In this document: piece by piece, positions 1-9,068 of the stretch | Layout of the letters: each line of letters opens with the position of its first letter | How positions within the stretch are numbered: position 1 is the first letter of the stretch | Assembly (NCBI GenBank): GCA_022795805.1 | Contig: JAAWHK010000001.1 | Span: forward strand, 23,063-87,062 | DNA from: Hungatella sp. | GTDB lineage: Bacteria; Bacillota; Clostridia; Lachnospirales; Lachnospiraceae | DNA length: 64,000 nucleotides | Direction of reading: 5' to 3' | Program-made: the position numbers and the translations under genes | Notes under the pieces: generated by a model | The model's input: only the letters and a program-made list of their open reading frames with translations | Database searches by the model: none | Told to the model about the DNA's origin: nothing

Positions 1-2
1 TT

Positions 3-1136
3 GATATGGTCAGCGACACGGCTTATATGAATATTCAGGCGCCCTATAACAGACCGCATACGGCATATCTGGCGTCTGGGTATTGGGTGAAGCCTGTGAC
101 ACAGAATTATTACGGAACTGGGGCGTCCGGTGTCAGAAGGCCTTTTACCGGAATGGAAGACTACAGCATAAATGTGGATTACCAGCCGGATGAGACTGTG
201 GTATCCATGCAGGATATCCCGGCTTTTGACGCCAGATATTTTCAGATGGATAAAGTGACACCCAATACGGAGGGCATAGGTTTTGAGGGAGATATTGAGA
301 TTAAGCAGGGAAAGTACACAGGAACGATTACCAGCCACTTTAAGGAGACGCTGGAGAACTGCGCAGTGCTTTTCTACGGCAGGCTGATCTACCTGGGAGA
401 CATGGAGCCGGAAGTGCCGGTATCCCTGGATGGCCTGGAAGTGCTGACCTATCCTCTGAACCATCCGTACCAGGTGGCATCCGTCCTGTCGGGGCAGAAC
501 GAATTTGACAAGGCAGATATTGATAATGACGATTACCTTGAGGCTGTGGGCAAAACCAATGTGCTGGCGTTTTATCTGGACAATTTTATGCCGGATTATT
601 CCCCCAATGCGAAGGTTGTAGGCGTGTTCAGTCAGAAGGGGGAGGATGCCGCATATCTCCTGAAAAACGAGAAAGGGGAAGGGAGAACGGTGGCAGCTTC
701 CGATATAAGCGTATATTCCAGCGATGATCAGGTCATCTACAGGTCAGGGCTGGTGAAAAAACCGGATGTGTCCGGGGGAAGTTATGATGCTTTCGGCAAC
801 ATACTGTACGGGGGAGAACCGGTGACTCTGGAATATGCTCTGGGCAATGACGTGCGGATTGAGAAGCTGATATTTCGCAGGGTATCATCGGTATTTGCAG
901 AAGGCAATGCCGGTCATAACCTGAATCTTTTTGACGGAAAGATCTATTTTTATAACCACAGCACAGGGAAATTCGATCTCATGGACTCCATGAAGGAGGT
1001 CTATGGAAAAAAGGAGCTGGGTTCGTATCTCTCACCGGGTAATACAATCACCGTAAAGTATGTGTACGAGAATATGACGGACTACAGTTTGAACGTGCTT
1101 CTTCCTATGGTGGAAATTGTGGGGAGGGAATACTGA
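3..1136 (+). CDS. Unrecognised protein, C-terminal part (cut by window start)
   Basis: The reading frame is open from the first complete codon, so the true start lies outside the window; an internal ATG at 6 is probably not the start. About 377 residues are visible. I do not recognise a family. The visible part is rich in aromatic and acidic residues, has no membrane segment, and looks like beta-rich extracytoplasmic sequence (appearance only). Its stop overlaps the ATG of the ABC ATPase gene (TGATG), so the two are translationally coupled and probably function together. It may be the soluble end of a larger membrane protein belonging to the ABC-2 system that follows. Confidence 0.7.
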   Translation, partial: DMVSDTAYMNIQAPYNRPHTAYLASGYWVKPVTQNYYGTGASGVRRPFTGMEDYSINVDYQPDETVVSMQDIPAFDARYFQMDKVTPNTEGIGFEGDIEIKQGKYTGTITSHFKETLENCAVLFYGRLIYLGDMEPEVPVSLDGLEVLTYPLNHPYQVASVLSGQNEFDKADIDNDDYLEAVGKTNVLAFYLDNFMPDYSPNAKVVGVFSQKGEDAAYLLKNEKGEGRTVAASDISVYSSDDQVIYRSGLVKKPDVSGGSYDAFGNILYGGEPVTLEYALGNDVRIEKLIFRRVSSVFAEGNAGHNLNLFDGKIYFYNHSTGKFDLMDSMKEVYGKKELGSYLSPGNTITVKYVYENMTDYSLNVLLPMVEIVGREY

Positions 1137-2083
1137 TGCTGAAAATAGAAAACCTGAAAAAAATGTTTGGCCCCATGGCTGCCCTGGACGGCCTGTGTAT
1201 GCATGTGAGGCCGGGAGCGCTTTACGGGTTTGTGGGACCAAACGGGGCCGGAAAGACAACCACGATCAAAGTCCTGACAGGGCTGCTTCTGCCTGACAGC
1301 GGCAGCGTGACCGTGGATGGAATAGACGCAATGAAAGAGCCGGGAAGAGTCATGGAGAAGATAGGATATGTCCCGGATTTTTTCGGTGTGTACGACAATC
1401 TGAAAGTGTGGGAGTATATGGAACTGTTCTCCGCCTGCGGAGGACTCTATGGGCTGAATGCCAGAAAGCGGTCCAGGGATCTTCTGGAGCAGGTGGGGCT
1501 GGGGGAGAAGACCGAATACTACGTGGACGGTTTGTCCAGGGGAATGAAACAGAGGCTGTGTCTGGCAAGAGCGCTGATTCACAATCCTCCCATACTGGTC
1601 ATGGACGAACCAACCTCAGGGCTGGACCCGGGAACCAGATATGAATTCAAGGAGATTTTAAAGGAGCTGCGGGAACAGAATAAGACCGTGGTCATCAGTT
1701 CGCACATTCTGTCGGAGCTGTCGGAGGTGTGTACGGATATAGGTATTGTGGAGCAGGGAAAGATGGTAGTGGAAGGTTCCATAAACGATATTTTGAATCA
1801 GATCAATGTCAGGAGTCCTCTGCTGATTACCGTGTGCAGAAATAAAGAGCATGCCCTGAATCTTCTGAGGGCCCACCCTTATGTGGAGACCATTGCCATA
1901 CGTCAGAATGATATTATGGTTGGGTTTACCGGGGAGCAGGAGGATGAGGCCATGCTGCTGAGACAACTGGTGGAGGCGGGGGTGATGGTCTGCGGATTCG
2001 TTCGTGAGCGGGGCAGCTTGGAATCCGTGTTCCTTCAGATTATTAATCATGAGGAAGGGATGGTGCTGATCAGTGAAAATTAA
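1136..2083 (+). CDS. ABC transporter ATP-binding protein (ABC-2 type)
   Basis: This is the ATPase subunit that would energise the permease encoded next. Walker A GPNGAGKTT is at residues 34-42, the signature LSRGMKQ near 133-139, Walker B ILVMDEP near 153-159, and the switch histidine lies in VVISSHILSEL near 185-195. At 315 residues it has the usual ATPase core plus a C-terminal extension of about 90 residues, as in many ABC-2 drug, lipid or polymer exporters. It starts inside the stop of the upstream gene and its end overlaps the permease start by 11 bases, so the genes form a tight operon. The substrate cannot be told from sequence. Confidence 0.93.
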   Translation: MLKIENLKKMFGPMAALDGLCMHVRPGALYGFVGPNGAGKTTTIKVLTGLLLPDSGSVTVDGIDAMKEPGRVMEKIGYVPDFFGVYDNLKVWEYMELFSACGGLYGLNARKRSRDLLEQVGLGEKTEYYVDGLSRGMKQRLCLARALIHNPPILVMDEPTSGLDPGTRYEFKEILKELREQNKTVVISSHILSELSEVCTDIGIVEQGKMVVEGSINDILNQINVRSPLLITVCRNKEHALNLLRAHPYVETIAIRQNDIMVGFTGEQEDEAMLLRQLVEAGVMVCGFVRERGSLESVFLQIINHEEGMVLISEN

Positions 2084-2921
2084 TCCGATTTACTGGCAGG
2101 AGGCACGGGTCAGTTCCCGGTCGTTCAGGCTTCCGATGATTATTTTGCTGTGCAACACGATTTTGGCTCTGGCCGCTCTTTTAAATATGTACTCTATGGT
2201 GGTCCAGGCAAAGGACACGGCGGAAATCCAGTATGCCAGCTTTCTGAATCTGTATGTTCTGGTGGCGTGTATCGAGTTTGTGATGATTCTGCTCATTGTG
2301 CCGGCTCTTACGTCGGGAAGCATCAGCGGGGAGCGGGAGAGACAGACCCTGAACCTGCTTCTGACCACCCGCATGACGCCGGCGGACATTGTAATCGGAA
2401 AGCTGATGGCTGGTATGTCCACGATGATTCTGCTCATTGTGTCCAGCTTTCCGGTGCTGGCGCTTGTGTTTATCTACGGAGGAGTGGTAGTAAAGGATAT
2501 TATGCTTCTGATGATCAGTTTCCTGTCGGCGGCGGTTCTGTCCGGCAGCGTGGGCATCTGCTGCTCCTCCACGTTCAAGAAATCAACCATAGCTACTGTG
2601 GTCAGCTACTGTGTCATGGCAGGTCTGGTGCTGGGGACTGCGATTGCCGCCCGTTTTGCCAGCTCCGTGGGACCTGGATTTCTGGTGTGGTTACTGCTTT
2701 TGAATCCCGCGGTGCCTTTCAGTGCGGCTATGGGGGAGCAGATAGGCAATATCCGGCAGATATCGGTTCTGCAGGCCTGGACAGGGGGCTCTATGCAGCG
2801 TCTGAGTGCAGGGAAATGGCTGTGGATGGGGGTGGCTGTTCAGCTTTTGCTGGCAGGAGCATGTCTGTGGATGGCTGTGAATCAGGTGAATCCCAGGAGG
2901 AGACGAAGATGGAAATACTAG
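2073..2921 (+). CDS. ABC-2 type permease
   Basis: This is an integral membrane protein of 282 residues with about six hydrophobic segments. After the second segment it has the cytoplasmic coupling stretch SGERERQTLNLLLTTRMTP, which is typical of ABC-2 permeases and contacts the ATPase. The start is a GTG inside the end of the ATPase gene. The only nearby purine-rich stretch (GAGGAAGGG) lies rather far upstream, so initiation may rely on coupling. It most likely exports a polymer, lipid or peptide with the preceding ATPase (family knowledge). The 3' end overlaps the next gene by 13 bases. Confidence 0.9.
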   Translation: MKINPIYWQEARVSSRSFRLPMIILLCNTILALAALLNMYSMVVQAKDTAEIQYASFLNLYVLVACIEFVMILLIVPALTSGSISGERERQTLNLLLTTRMTPADIVIGKLMAGMSTMILLIVSSFPVLALVFIYGGVVVKDIMLLMISFLSAAVLSGSVGICCSSTFKKSTIATVVSYCVMAGLVLGTAIAARFASSVGPGFLVWLLLLNPAVPFSAAMGEQIGNIRQISVLQAWTGGSMQRLSAGKWLWMGVAVQLLLAGACLWMAVNQVNPRRRRRWKY

Positions 2922-3799
2922 GGATGCTTGCCGCTTCGCCGGGGCTTGTGGCAGGAATTCTGATTTTGGCAGGCGGCGTATTTGCCTGGTTCAGGATCCG
3001 TAACCAGGTGCGGATGATCTCCCGGGCCATGTTTGGAACATCGTCCCTGGCAGAGGGATTGGAACGCCAGGCTGACATCCTCGCGGAGACGCCTAAATCC
3101 GTTTCCGGCATGACCAAGCTGTGCCTGCCGCAGATAGAGGCAGACTTTCCGGAATTTCACTGGGCTCAGTGGAGGCAGATGTGTGAGAATATGCTGAAGG
3201 CCTACCTGGAGGCGCTCAGCAGTCAGAACCTGGCGCTGCTGGAGCGTATCCGGATGAGTCCGTCAGGGGACGGGGAAAGCGGACAGAGCGGTTTGTCACA
3301 GGCGGCTGACAAGGAGGTACATGAGGCTCCGGCGGTTTCAGAGGAATTGAAGAAGCAGGCGGCGCTGCGGATAGACGATCAGAGACGGCGCGGAGTCAGG
3401 GAAATCTACCGTCAGGTAAAAATTCATCAGACGGAGATCTCCAGGTACCAGAAGGAAGCCGGGATGTGTATTATAAAACTGCAGTCTGCGGTCGAGTACT
3501 ACTACGAGGAGAAGCAGATCGCGGCAGAGAGCAAAGGCACAGAGCGGAAGAAAGGAACGAGGGCGGAGAGCCGGAAAAAAGAACGCAAGGAGCAGACCCG
3601 ATATAACATGGAGCTGGTTTACATACAGGACCTTTCGAAGGTGGCGGATCCGGCGACGGCTGTGGGGGTCACCTGCCCCAACTGCGGTGCGCCTGTCACC
3701 AGGCTGGGAAGCAGATTCTGCGAGTACTGCGGTACCGGGATCATCCCCGTAGATGTGCGGGTGTGGAAGCTTCACAGGGTTGAGGGAGAGACTCACTGA
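2909..3799 (+). CDS. Membrane-anchored zinc-ribbon protein of the ABC cluster
   Basis: The frame is open further upstream, but the start chosen is the ATG preceded by AGGAGG eight bases away; everything before it only shadows the permease gene. The product has 296 residues: one N-terminal membrane segment (about 8-27), a charged, partly coiled-coil cytoplasmic middle rich in E, K and R, and a C-terminal zinc ribbon with CPNC and CEYC knuckles near residues 250-275. The middle resembles Tim44-like zinc-ribbon proteins of Clostridia, but this is a weak impression. Its position suggests an adaptor or regulatory partner of the transporter (inference). Confidence 0.8.
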   Translation: MEILGMLAASPGLVAGILILAGGVFAWFRIRNQVRMISRAMFGTSSLAEGLERQADILAETPKSVSGMTKLCLPQIEADFPEFHWAQWRQMCENMLKAYLEALSSQNLALLERIRMSPSGDGESGQSGLSQAADKEVHEAPAVSEELKKQAALRIDDQRRRGVREIYRQVKIHQTEISRYQKEAGMCIIKLQSAVEYYYEEKQIAAESKGTERKKGTRAESRKKERKEQTRYNMELVYIQDLSKVADPATAVGVTCPNCGAPVTRLGSRFCEYCGTGIIPVDVRVWKLHRVEGETH

Positions 3800-3816
3800 T
3801 CCCCGAAGGCAGTGAG
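3792..3816 (+). other. Small hairpin at the end of the first operon
   Basis: CTCACTG and CAGTGAG form a 7-bp stem that includes the stop codon of the zinc-ribbon gene. No T-run follows, so it is at most a weak or factor-dependent terminator. Confidence 0.35.
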
Positions 3817-3826
3817 CCGGGAGCCG

Positions 3827-3855
3827 TTGACTTAGAAAGATGAAAACGGTATACT
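3827..3855 (+). promoter_or_regulatory. Promoter for the SPFH/zinc-ribbon/TPM operon
   Basis: TTGACT and TATACT are separated by 17 bases, a near-consensus vegetative promoter 35 bases before the SPFH gene. It shows that the second half of the cluster has its own transcript. Confidence 0.75.
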
Positions 3856-3889
3856 AAAGCAAGGAGTAAATTTTAGGAGGAATTGGCAT

Positions 3890-5218
3890 ATGGGAATTAT
3901 TAAAGCGATTGGCGCGGCTATCGGCGGTTCTCTGGCTGATCAATGGCTGGAGGTTATTGAGGCAGGGGAGATGGGGGATCAGACAGTCTTTACCAGCGGG
4001 GTAAAGATTCGCAAAGGATCCAACACAAAGGGGACTGTGGACACGGTTTCCAACGGATCGGTAATCCATGTCTATCCCAATCAGTTTATGATGCTGGTGG
4101 ACGGCGGCAAGGTGGTAGACTACACAGCGGAGGAAGGCTACTATACGGTTAACAATTCTTCCCTGCCATCCCTCTTTAACGGGCAGTTCGGGGACACGCT
4201 GAAAGAGTCCTATCAGCGTGTAAAGTACGGGGGAAGCACACCCACGGTTCAGAAGGTGTTTTTTATAAACCTGCAGGAGATCAAGGGAATCAAATTCGGC
4301 ACCCGCAACCCCATCAATTATTTTGATTTATTCTACAACGCGGAACTTTTTCTGCGGGCTCACGGAACGTATTCCATAAAGGTGACGGACCCTCTGAAAT
4401 TTTATGCGGAGGCTGTCCCCAAGAACCGCAGCCGGGTAGAGATTCAGAGTATTAACGAACAGTATCTCAGCGAGTTTTTGGAGGCCCTTCAGTCCTCCAT
4501 CAATCAGATGTCGGCGGACGGAATCCGCATCTCTTATGTGGCTTCCAAGGGAAGGGAACTGGGCAAATACATGTCCGATGTGCTGGACGAAGACTGGAAG
4601 CAGATGCGGGGGATGGAGATTCAGTCCGTGGGAATTGCCAGCATCTCCTACAACGAGGAGTCCCAGAAACTGATCAACATGCGCAACCAGGGAGCTATGC
4701 TCAGCGACCCCATGGTCAGAGAAGGCTATGTGCAGGGAGCCATTGCCCGGGGCATGGAAGCGGCAGGCTCCAACGCCAACGGCGCCATGGCGGGATTTAT
4801 GGGAATGGGAGTGGGGATGAATACGGCAGGCGGCTATATGGCGGGAACCTCCAACATGAATTTGCAGCAGATGCAGATGAACCAGGGAGCCATGGGATAC
4901 GGCCGGCAGATGAATCAGGGACAGCCCCAGGGGGGCGGAGGATACGGCCAGACGGTTCCCGGTCAGAGCCCGGCAGGGTACGGACAGAATAGCGGAGGGC
5001 AGCCGGCCGGATATGGGGAACCGGGGGCCGCAGAACAGCCACAGGCCGGCACAGCCCCACAGTCAGGGCAGTGGACCTGCAGCTGCGGCACGGCCAACAC
5101 GGGGAAATTCTGCAGTGAGTGCGGAAGCCCCAGGCCTGTAAGCGGGCCCTGGACCTGCAGCTGCGGTGCGGTGAATACAGGAAAATTCTGCGGTGAGTGC
5201 GGAAAACCGAGACAATAA
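3890..5218 (+). CDS. SPFH-domain protein with two C-terminal zinc ribbons
   Basis: This 442-residue protein has a short N-terminal segment, an SPFH (band 7-like) core at about residues 30-270, a low-complexity linker rich in G, Q, M and N at about 280-390, and two adjacent ribbons at the C-terminus, each of pattern CxC...FCxEC. The architecture matches the YdjI-like 'virion core protein' SPFH family of Firmicutes, which is thought to organise membrane microdomains or stress-response complexes (family knowledge). The start is an ATG behind TAGGAGGAA. The two ribbons are near copies of each other (WTCSCG...NTGKFC), an internal duplication. It is the first gene of an operon with a second zinc-ribbon protein and a TPM protein. 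Confidence 0.88.
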   Translation: MGIIKAIGAAIGGSLADQWLEVIEAGEMGDQTVFTSGVKIRKGSNTKGTVDTVSNGSVIHVYPNQFMMLVDGGKVVDYTAEEGYYTVNNSSLPSLFNGQFGDTLKESYQRVKYGGSTPTVQKVFFINLQEIKGIKFGTRNPINYFDLFYNAELFLRAHGTYSIKVTDPLKFYAEAVPKNRSRVEIQSINEQYLSEFLEALQSSINQMSADGIRISYVASKGRELGKYMSDVLDEDWKQMRGMEIQSVGIASISYNEESQKLINMRNQGAMLSDPMVREGYVQGAIARGMEAAGSNANGAMAGFMGMGVGMNTAGGYMAGTSNMNLQQMQMNQGAMGYGRQMNQGQPQGGGGYGQTVPGQSPAGYGQNSGGQPAGYGEPGAAEQPQAGTAPQSGQWTCSCGTANTGKFCSECGSPRPVSGPWTCSCGAVNTGKFCGECGKPRQ

Positions 5219-5249
5219 TCTCATAAGCCCGGCAGAGAAAGGCAAAACA

Positions 5250-6305
5250 ATGGCAACAGTAAGTATAAAATGTCCCAATTGCGGCGGCGGGCTTCAATTT
5301 GACCCTGCCGCGCAGAATTATGAATGTGAGTACTGTCTATCCAGGTTTACTCAGGAGGAACTGGAGAAGATCGCCCCCGGGGAAAGCGCAGAACAGGGTC
5401 CTGAGAAGAACGGGGACCAGGACTCCCGGGAGAACGCCGTGGTGTACACCTGCCCCAGTTGCGGGGCAGAGATTGTCACGGATGAGACCACGGCCGCTTC
5501 CTTCTGCTTCTACTGTCATAACCCTGTGATTCTGCAGGGAAGGCTTCAGGGAGAATATCATCCGGATTACGTCCTTCCCTTCGCTATAGACAGGGAGAAG
5601 GCCACAGAGATCTTTCTGGGATGGCTGAAAAAGAAGCGTTTTGTGCCTGCGGATTTTTATGCGCCGGAACAGATCGAGAAGATGACAGGCGTGTATTTCC
5701 CCTACTGGCTTTACAGCTGCCGGGTGGATGGAAAGCTTGACGGGGAGGGGACGAAACTGCGCATCTGGCGGACAGGGAATATGCAGTACACGGAGACTCA
5801 GAAATACGATGTGTCCCGCTCAGGGACCATGGACATAGATCATGTGCCCCGCAATGCTCTGAAAAAAGCGGATAAAAAGCTGGTAGAGGGAGTCATGCCC
5901 TTTGATACCGGGAATATGAAGGTTTTTTCCATGGGATTCCTGTCCGGCTTTTTTGCGGAAAAGCGGGATATGGAGCAGCAACAGTTTCAGACGGAGATGG
6001 AGCAGGAAGTGCGGGACTTTGCCGCAGACAGCCTGAGAAGCAGTATAGGAAGCTATGACAGCGTCAATATCAGAAGCCAGGAGGCCAGAATCCGGGGGGC
6101 CAGGTGGGCCTATGCCCTGCTTCCGGTATGGACTCTGACTTACAGGGAGCACAAGACAGGGAATATCTACTATTTTGCATGCAACGGGCAGAGCGGGAAG
6201 GTCTGCGGAAAACTGCCTGTGGACAGCAAAAAACTGTGGATATTTTTTGCAGAGATATTCGTGCCGCTTCTGGCAGTGCTTCTGGCAGTGGGGTATATGA
6301 TATGA
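5250..6305 (+). CDS. TFIIB-type zinc-ribbon membrane-tail protein
   Basis: The ATG at this position, with GAGAAAGG eight bases upstream, is preferred over an in-frame start 19 codons earlier that lies inside the SPFH gene. The 351-residue product carries two zinc-ribbon pairs, CPNC...CEYC at about 8-29 and CPSC...CFYC at about 73-94. A soluble region with many aromatic residues follows, then one hydrophobic segment at the extreme C-terminus (about 328-349), as in tail-anchored proteins. Similar proteins accompany SPFH proteins in Clostridia, but their function is unknown. The stop overlaps the next start (ATGA), indicating coupled translation. Confidence 0.82.
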   Translation: MATVSIKCPNCGGGLQFDPAAQNYECEYCLSRFTQEELEKIAPGESAEQGPEKNGDQDSRENAVVYTCPSCGAEIVTDETTAASFCFYCHNPVILQGRLQGEYHPDYVLPFAIDREKATEIFLGWLKKKRFVPADFYAPEQIEKMTGVYFPYWLYSCRVDGKLDGEGTKLRIWRTGNMQYTETQKYDVSRSGTMDIDHVPRNALKKADKKLVEGVMPFDTGNMKVFSMGFLSGFFAEKRDMEQQQFQTEMEQEVRDFAADSLRSSIGSYDSVNIRSQEARIRGARWAYALLPVWTLTYREHKTGNIYYFACNGQSGKVCGKLPVDSKKLWIFFAEIFVPLLAVLLAVGYMI

Positions 6306-7183
6306 GTGTGATGAGAAAGCGTATTGCAGTGTGGCTTCTGGCGGCAGTGTGGTGTCTGTCTGTGGTGCAGACCGTTTTCGGCAGCGAAAGTATTGCCGCA
6401 GAGGCGTCTGACGGAAAACGAATTTACGATTATGCCGGGCTTCTGGACGGGGAGTATGTGGGGGAAGCCAGGGAAGTGATTGAGGATTTTCAGGATACAT
6501 ACCATCTGGATATTGTGGTAGTGACGGTGGATGATGCTCAGGGTAAGACGGCCGTGGCCTTTGCGGATGATTTCTACGAGGAAGGCGGTTTTGGCCGGGG
6601 CAGCGATCTGAGCGGTATTCTTTTCCTTATAGATATGGATAACCGGGAGCTGGTGTTTTCCACCGACGGGAAGGCCATCCGGATCTTTACGGATCAGCGA
6701 ATTGAGAGTATGCTGGACGGCGTGTATGAGGGCGCGTCCCAGGGGGATTACAGGGCCAGTGTGGAGACGTTTTTAAGGGATGTGGAGACGTACTGCAGGG
6801 CCGGGATTCCAGGGGGGCAGTATAATTATGACACCGAGACAGGGGAAATCAGCGTGTACAGGAGTATCCGCTGGTATGAGGCCCTTCTGGCCGTATGTGT
6901 CTCGGCCTTTGTGGCGGGAACGGCCTGTGCGGCCGTGAAACGGCAGTACGGCATGGAAGAGAACGAGAGGCAGATTCGGAATCAGAATATGGCGTACAGG
7001 GCCCAGGCCAGATTTGCCTATGACAGCCAGCACGACCAGCTGATTCACAAATTTGTCACCAGCAAAGTCATCCCCAGAAATACGGAGAGCGGGGGAGGCG
7101 GCGGATTTTCATCGTCAGGGCGCAGTTCCACCCACACTTCCTCCAGCGGCAGAAGCCACGGAGGCGGCAGCAGGAAGTTTTAG
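6302..7183 (+). CDS. TPM-domain (YgcG-like) membrane protein
   Basis: The start is the ATG that overlaps the previous stop by four bases. The 293-residue product has an N-terminal hydrophobic segment (about 8-27) that may be a signal peptide or anchor, then a TPM_phosphatase-type domain at about 38-165 beginning with the family-typical YDYAGLLD. A second membrane segment follows near 193-213, and the C-terminal tail is very rich in glycine, serine and histidine. TPM proteins are known from photosystem repair in plants; in bacteria they are linked to membrane stress (family knowledge). It is the last gene of the SPFH operon. Confidence 0.87.
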   Translation: MSVMRKRIAVWLLAAVWCLSVVQTVFGSESIAAEASDGKRIYDYAGLLDGEYVGEAREVIEDFQDTYHLDIVVVTVDDAQGKTAVAFADDFYEEGGFGRGSDLSGILFLIDMDNRELVFSTDGKAIRIFTDQRIESMLDGVYEGASQGDYRASVETFLRDVETYCRAGIPGGQYNYDTETGEISVYRSIRWYEALLAVCVSAFVAGTACAAVKRQYGMEENERQIRNQNMAYRAQARFAYDSQHDQLIHKFVTSKVIPRNTESGGGGGFSSSGRSSTHTSSSGRSHGGGSRKF

Positions 7184-7206
7184 GCTGTTGTTTTGGGAAG
7201 CAAGGC

Positions 7207-7235
7207 TGGTGAAACGGCACAAAAGATGGTATACT
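7207..7235 (+). promoter_or_regulatory. Probable promoter of the polysaccharide locus
   Basis: An extended -10 element, TGG-TATACT, sits 31 bases before hddC. The matching -35 (TGGTGA, 17 bases upstream) is weak. No terminator is visible before it, so read-through from the TPM gene is also possible. Confidence 0.5.
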
Positions 7236-7266
7236 TATGCAAAATCGGAAAAATGAGGACAAAACT

Positions 7267-7974
7267 ATGCAGGCAATACTACTGGCAGGCGGCCTTGGAA
7301 CCAGGCTTCGCAGCGTGGTAAGCGACCGCCCGAAGCCTATGGCCCTGATTCAGGGCAGGCCTTTTATGGAATACGTGATACGGGAACTGGCCCGGCAGGG
7401 CATTGATCATGTGATTTTTGCCGTGGGCTATAAAGGTTCTATGGTGGAGGAGTACTTTCGGGACGGGCAGGATTTTGGGGTACGCGCCTCTTATGCCTAT
7501 GAGGAGACTCTCCTGGGCACTGCCGGAGCCATAAAAAACGCAGCCAGGCACATGACGGGAGAAGAGGCTTTTGTGCTCAATGCAGATACCTTCTATAGGA
7601 TTGACTATGGGCGGCTGATAAAACAGAAGAAAGCCATGGATCTGGATATGGCGCTGGTGTTAAGAGAGGTGGAGGACGGGGCGCGGTACGGACAGGCACT
7701 GCTGACAGAGGGAAGACTGACAGGCTTTAATGAAAAAACGGATAGCCATGGGCCGGGAACGATCAACGGCGGAGTGTATCTCATGTCCCGGGAGCTGATT
7801 GACCGGATCCCAGAGGGAAAGGTGTCTCTGGAGCAGGACATGATCCCGAACTGGCTGTCAGAAGGGCTGAAGCTGGGAGGATTTGTCAATGACGGATACT
7901 TTATAGACATCGGAATCCCTGAGGACTATTACCGCTTTATGGAGGATGTGGAGAAAGGAGTGCTGACATGGTAA
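7267..7974 (+). CDS. hddC: D-glycero-alpha-D-manno-heptose 1-phosphate guanylyltransferase
   Basis: This enzyme joins GTP and heptose 1-phosphate to give GDP-heptose, the activated sugar for glycan assembly. The 235 residues begin with the nucleotidyltransferase signature LLAGGLGTRL and contain RPKPM and a conserved NADTF sugar-binding motif. The ATG used has GAGGA seven bases upstream; an in-frame ATG ten codons earlier lacks a ribosome site. Identification as HddC rather than a general mannose or glucose 1-phosphate transferase rests on the adjacent heptose kinase, phosphatase and isomerase genes. It overlaps hddA by seven bases. Confidence 0.88.
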   Translation: MQAILLAGGLGTRLRSVVSDRPKPMALIQGRPFMEYVIRELARQGIDHVIFAVGYKGSMVEEYFRDGQDFGVRASYAYEETLLGTAGAIKNAARHMTGEEAFVLNADTFYRIDYGRLIKQKKAMDLDMALVLREVEDGARYGQALLTEGRLTGFNEKTDSHGPGTINGGVYLMSRELIDRIPEGKVSLEQDMIPNWLSEGLKLGGFVNDGYFIDIGIPEDYYRFMEDVEKGVLTW

Positions 7975-9038
7975 TCAGAGGAAGAGCACCGCTGCGTGTC
8001 AGCTTCGGCGGCGGCGGGACGGATGTGGCACCCTTTTGCGAGGAGCAGGGAGGAGCTATCATAGGAAGCACCATCAACAAATACGCCTACTGCTCCATTG
8101 TCCCCAGGGAGGACGATCAGATCATCGTTCACTCCCTGGATTTCGATATGACTGTAAAGTACAATGCCAGGGAAAACTATGTATGTGACGGGCGTCTGGA
8201 TCTGGTGACAGCGGCTCTGAACGCTATGGGGATAGACAAAGGATGTGAGGTGTACCTGCAGTGTGATGCTCCGCCGGGATCCGGTCTGGGGACATCTTCC
8301 ACGGTGATGGTGTCCCTGCTTATTGCCATGGCCCGGTGGAAAGGCGTGGAACTGGACGGGTATGCCATGGCGGATCTGGCCTACAAGGTGGAGAGAGAGG
8401 ACTTAAAGATCGACGGCGGCTATCAGGATCAGTACGCCTCCACCTTCGGCGGCTTCAATTTTATCGAGTTTCACGGAAGGAACAATGTGGTGGTAAATCC
8501 TTTAAGAATAAAGAAGGACATCATCCATGAACTGCAGTATAATCTTTTGCTGTGCTACACGGGAAAGATCCATGTGTCGGCCAACATTATAAAAGATCAG
8601 GTAAGCAACTATAAAAAGAAAGATCCCTTTGAGGCCATGTGCGAGGTAAAAGCCCTGGCCTACGCCATGAAGGACGAGCTGCTTAAAGGCAACCTCCATT
8701 GTTTCGGAAAGCTTCTGGACTACGGATGGGAGAGCAAGAAGCGAATGAGCAGCAAGATCACCAATCCTCAGATCGATGAGCTTTACGACGAGGCTAAAAA
8801 AGCCGGAGCGCTGGGGGGGAAACTTCTGGGAGCCGGCGGCGGCGGCTACCTTCTCGTGTACTGCCCTTACAATGTGAGACATAAAGTGGCGGCGAGGATG
8901 GAGGCGGCGGGAGGCCAGCTGGCGGACTGGAATTTTGAACTTAGAGGAGCCCAGGCTTGGATTGCGGACGAGAATCGGTGGGGGTACGACACGGTGAACG
9001 TACAGATGCCCAACCGGAGTTATGAGTTTAAGCTGTGA
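7968..9038 (+). CDS. hddA: D-glycero-alpha-D-manno-heptose 7-phosphate kinase
   Basis: This is a GHMP-family kinase that phosphorylates C1 of heptose 7-phosphate to give the 1,7-bisphosphate. The 356 residues open with RGRAPLRVSFGGGGTDV, as in HddA, and carry the phosphate-binding loop PPGSGLGTSS near 103-112 and the late GHMP motif KLLGAGGGGYLL near 284-295. Length and order match the GDP-heptose pathway described for Gram-positive S-layer glycans (Aneurinibacillus) and some Gram-negative capsules. The start overlaps hddC. Confidence 0.92.
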   Translation: MVIRGRAPLRVSFGGGGTDVAPFCEEQGGAIIGSTINKYAYCSIVPREDDQIIVHSLDFDMTVKYNARENYVCDGRLDLVTAALNAMGIDKGCEVYLQCDAPPGSGLGTSSTVMVSLLIAMARWKGVELDGYAMADLAYKVEREDLKIDGGYQDQYASTFGGFNFIEFHGRNNVVVNPLRIKKDIIHELQYNLLLCYTGKIHVSANIIKDQVSNYKKKDPFEAMCEVKALAYAMKDELLKGNLHCFGKLLDYGWESKKRMSSKITNPQIDELYDEAKKAGALGGKLLGAGGGGYLLVYCPYNVRHKVAARMEAAGGQLADWNFELRGAQAWIADENRWGYDTVNVQMPNRSYEFKL

Positions 9039-9068
9039 CGGTTTTTGCGTCGGAGAGGTATGGGATTT

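Noticed and set aside
2150..2908. Long open frame of 253 codons in front of the zinc-ribbon gene
   Set aside because: It overlaps the ABC-2 permease completely, has no family character, and a clear AGGAGG-preceded ATG at 2909 starts the real gene.
9045..9068. Upstream TTG and ATG starts for gmhB
   Set aside because: The ribosome site GGAGAGG lies between them and the ATG at 9069, which also gives the usual family length.
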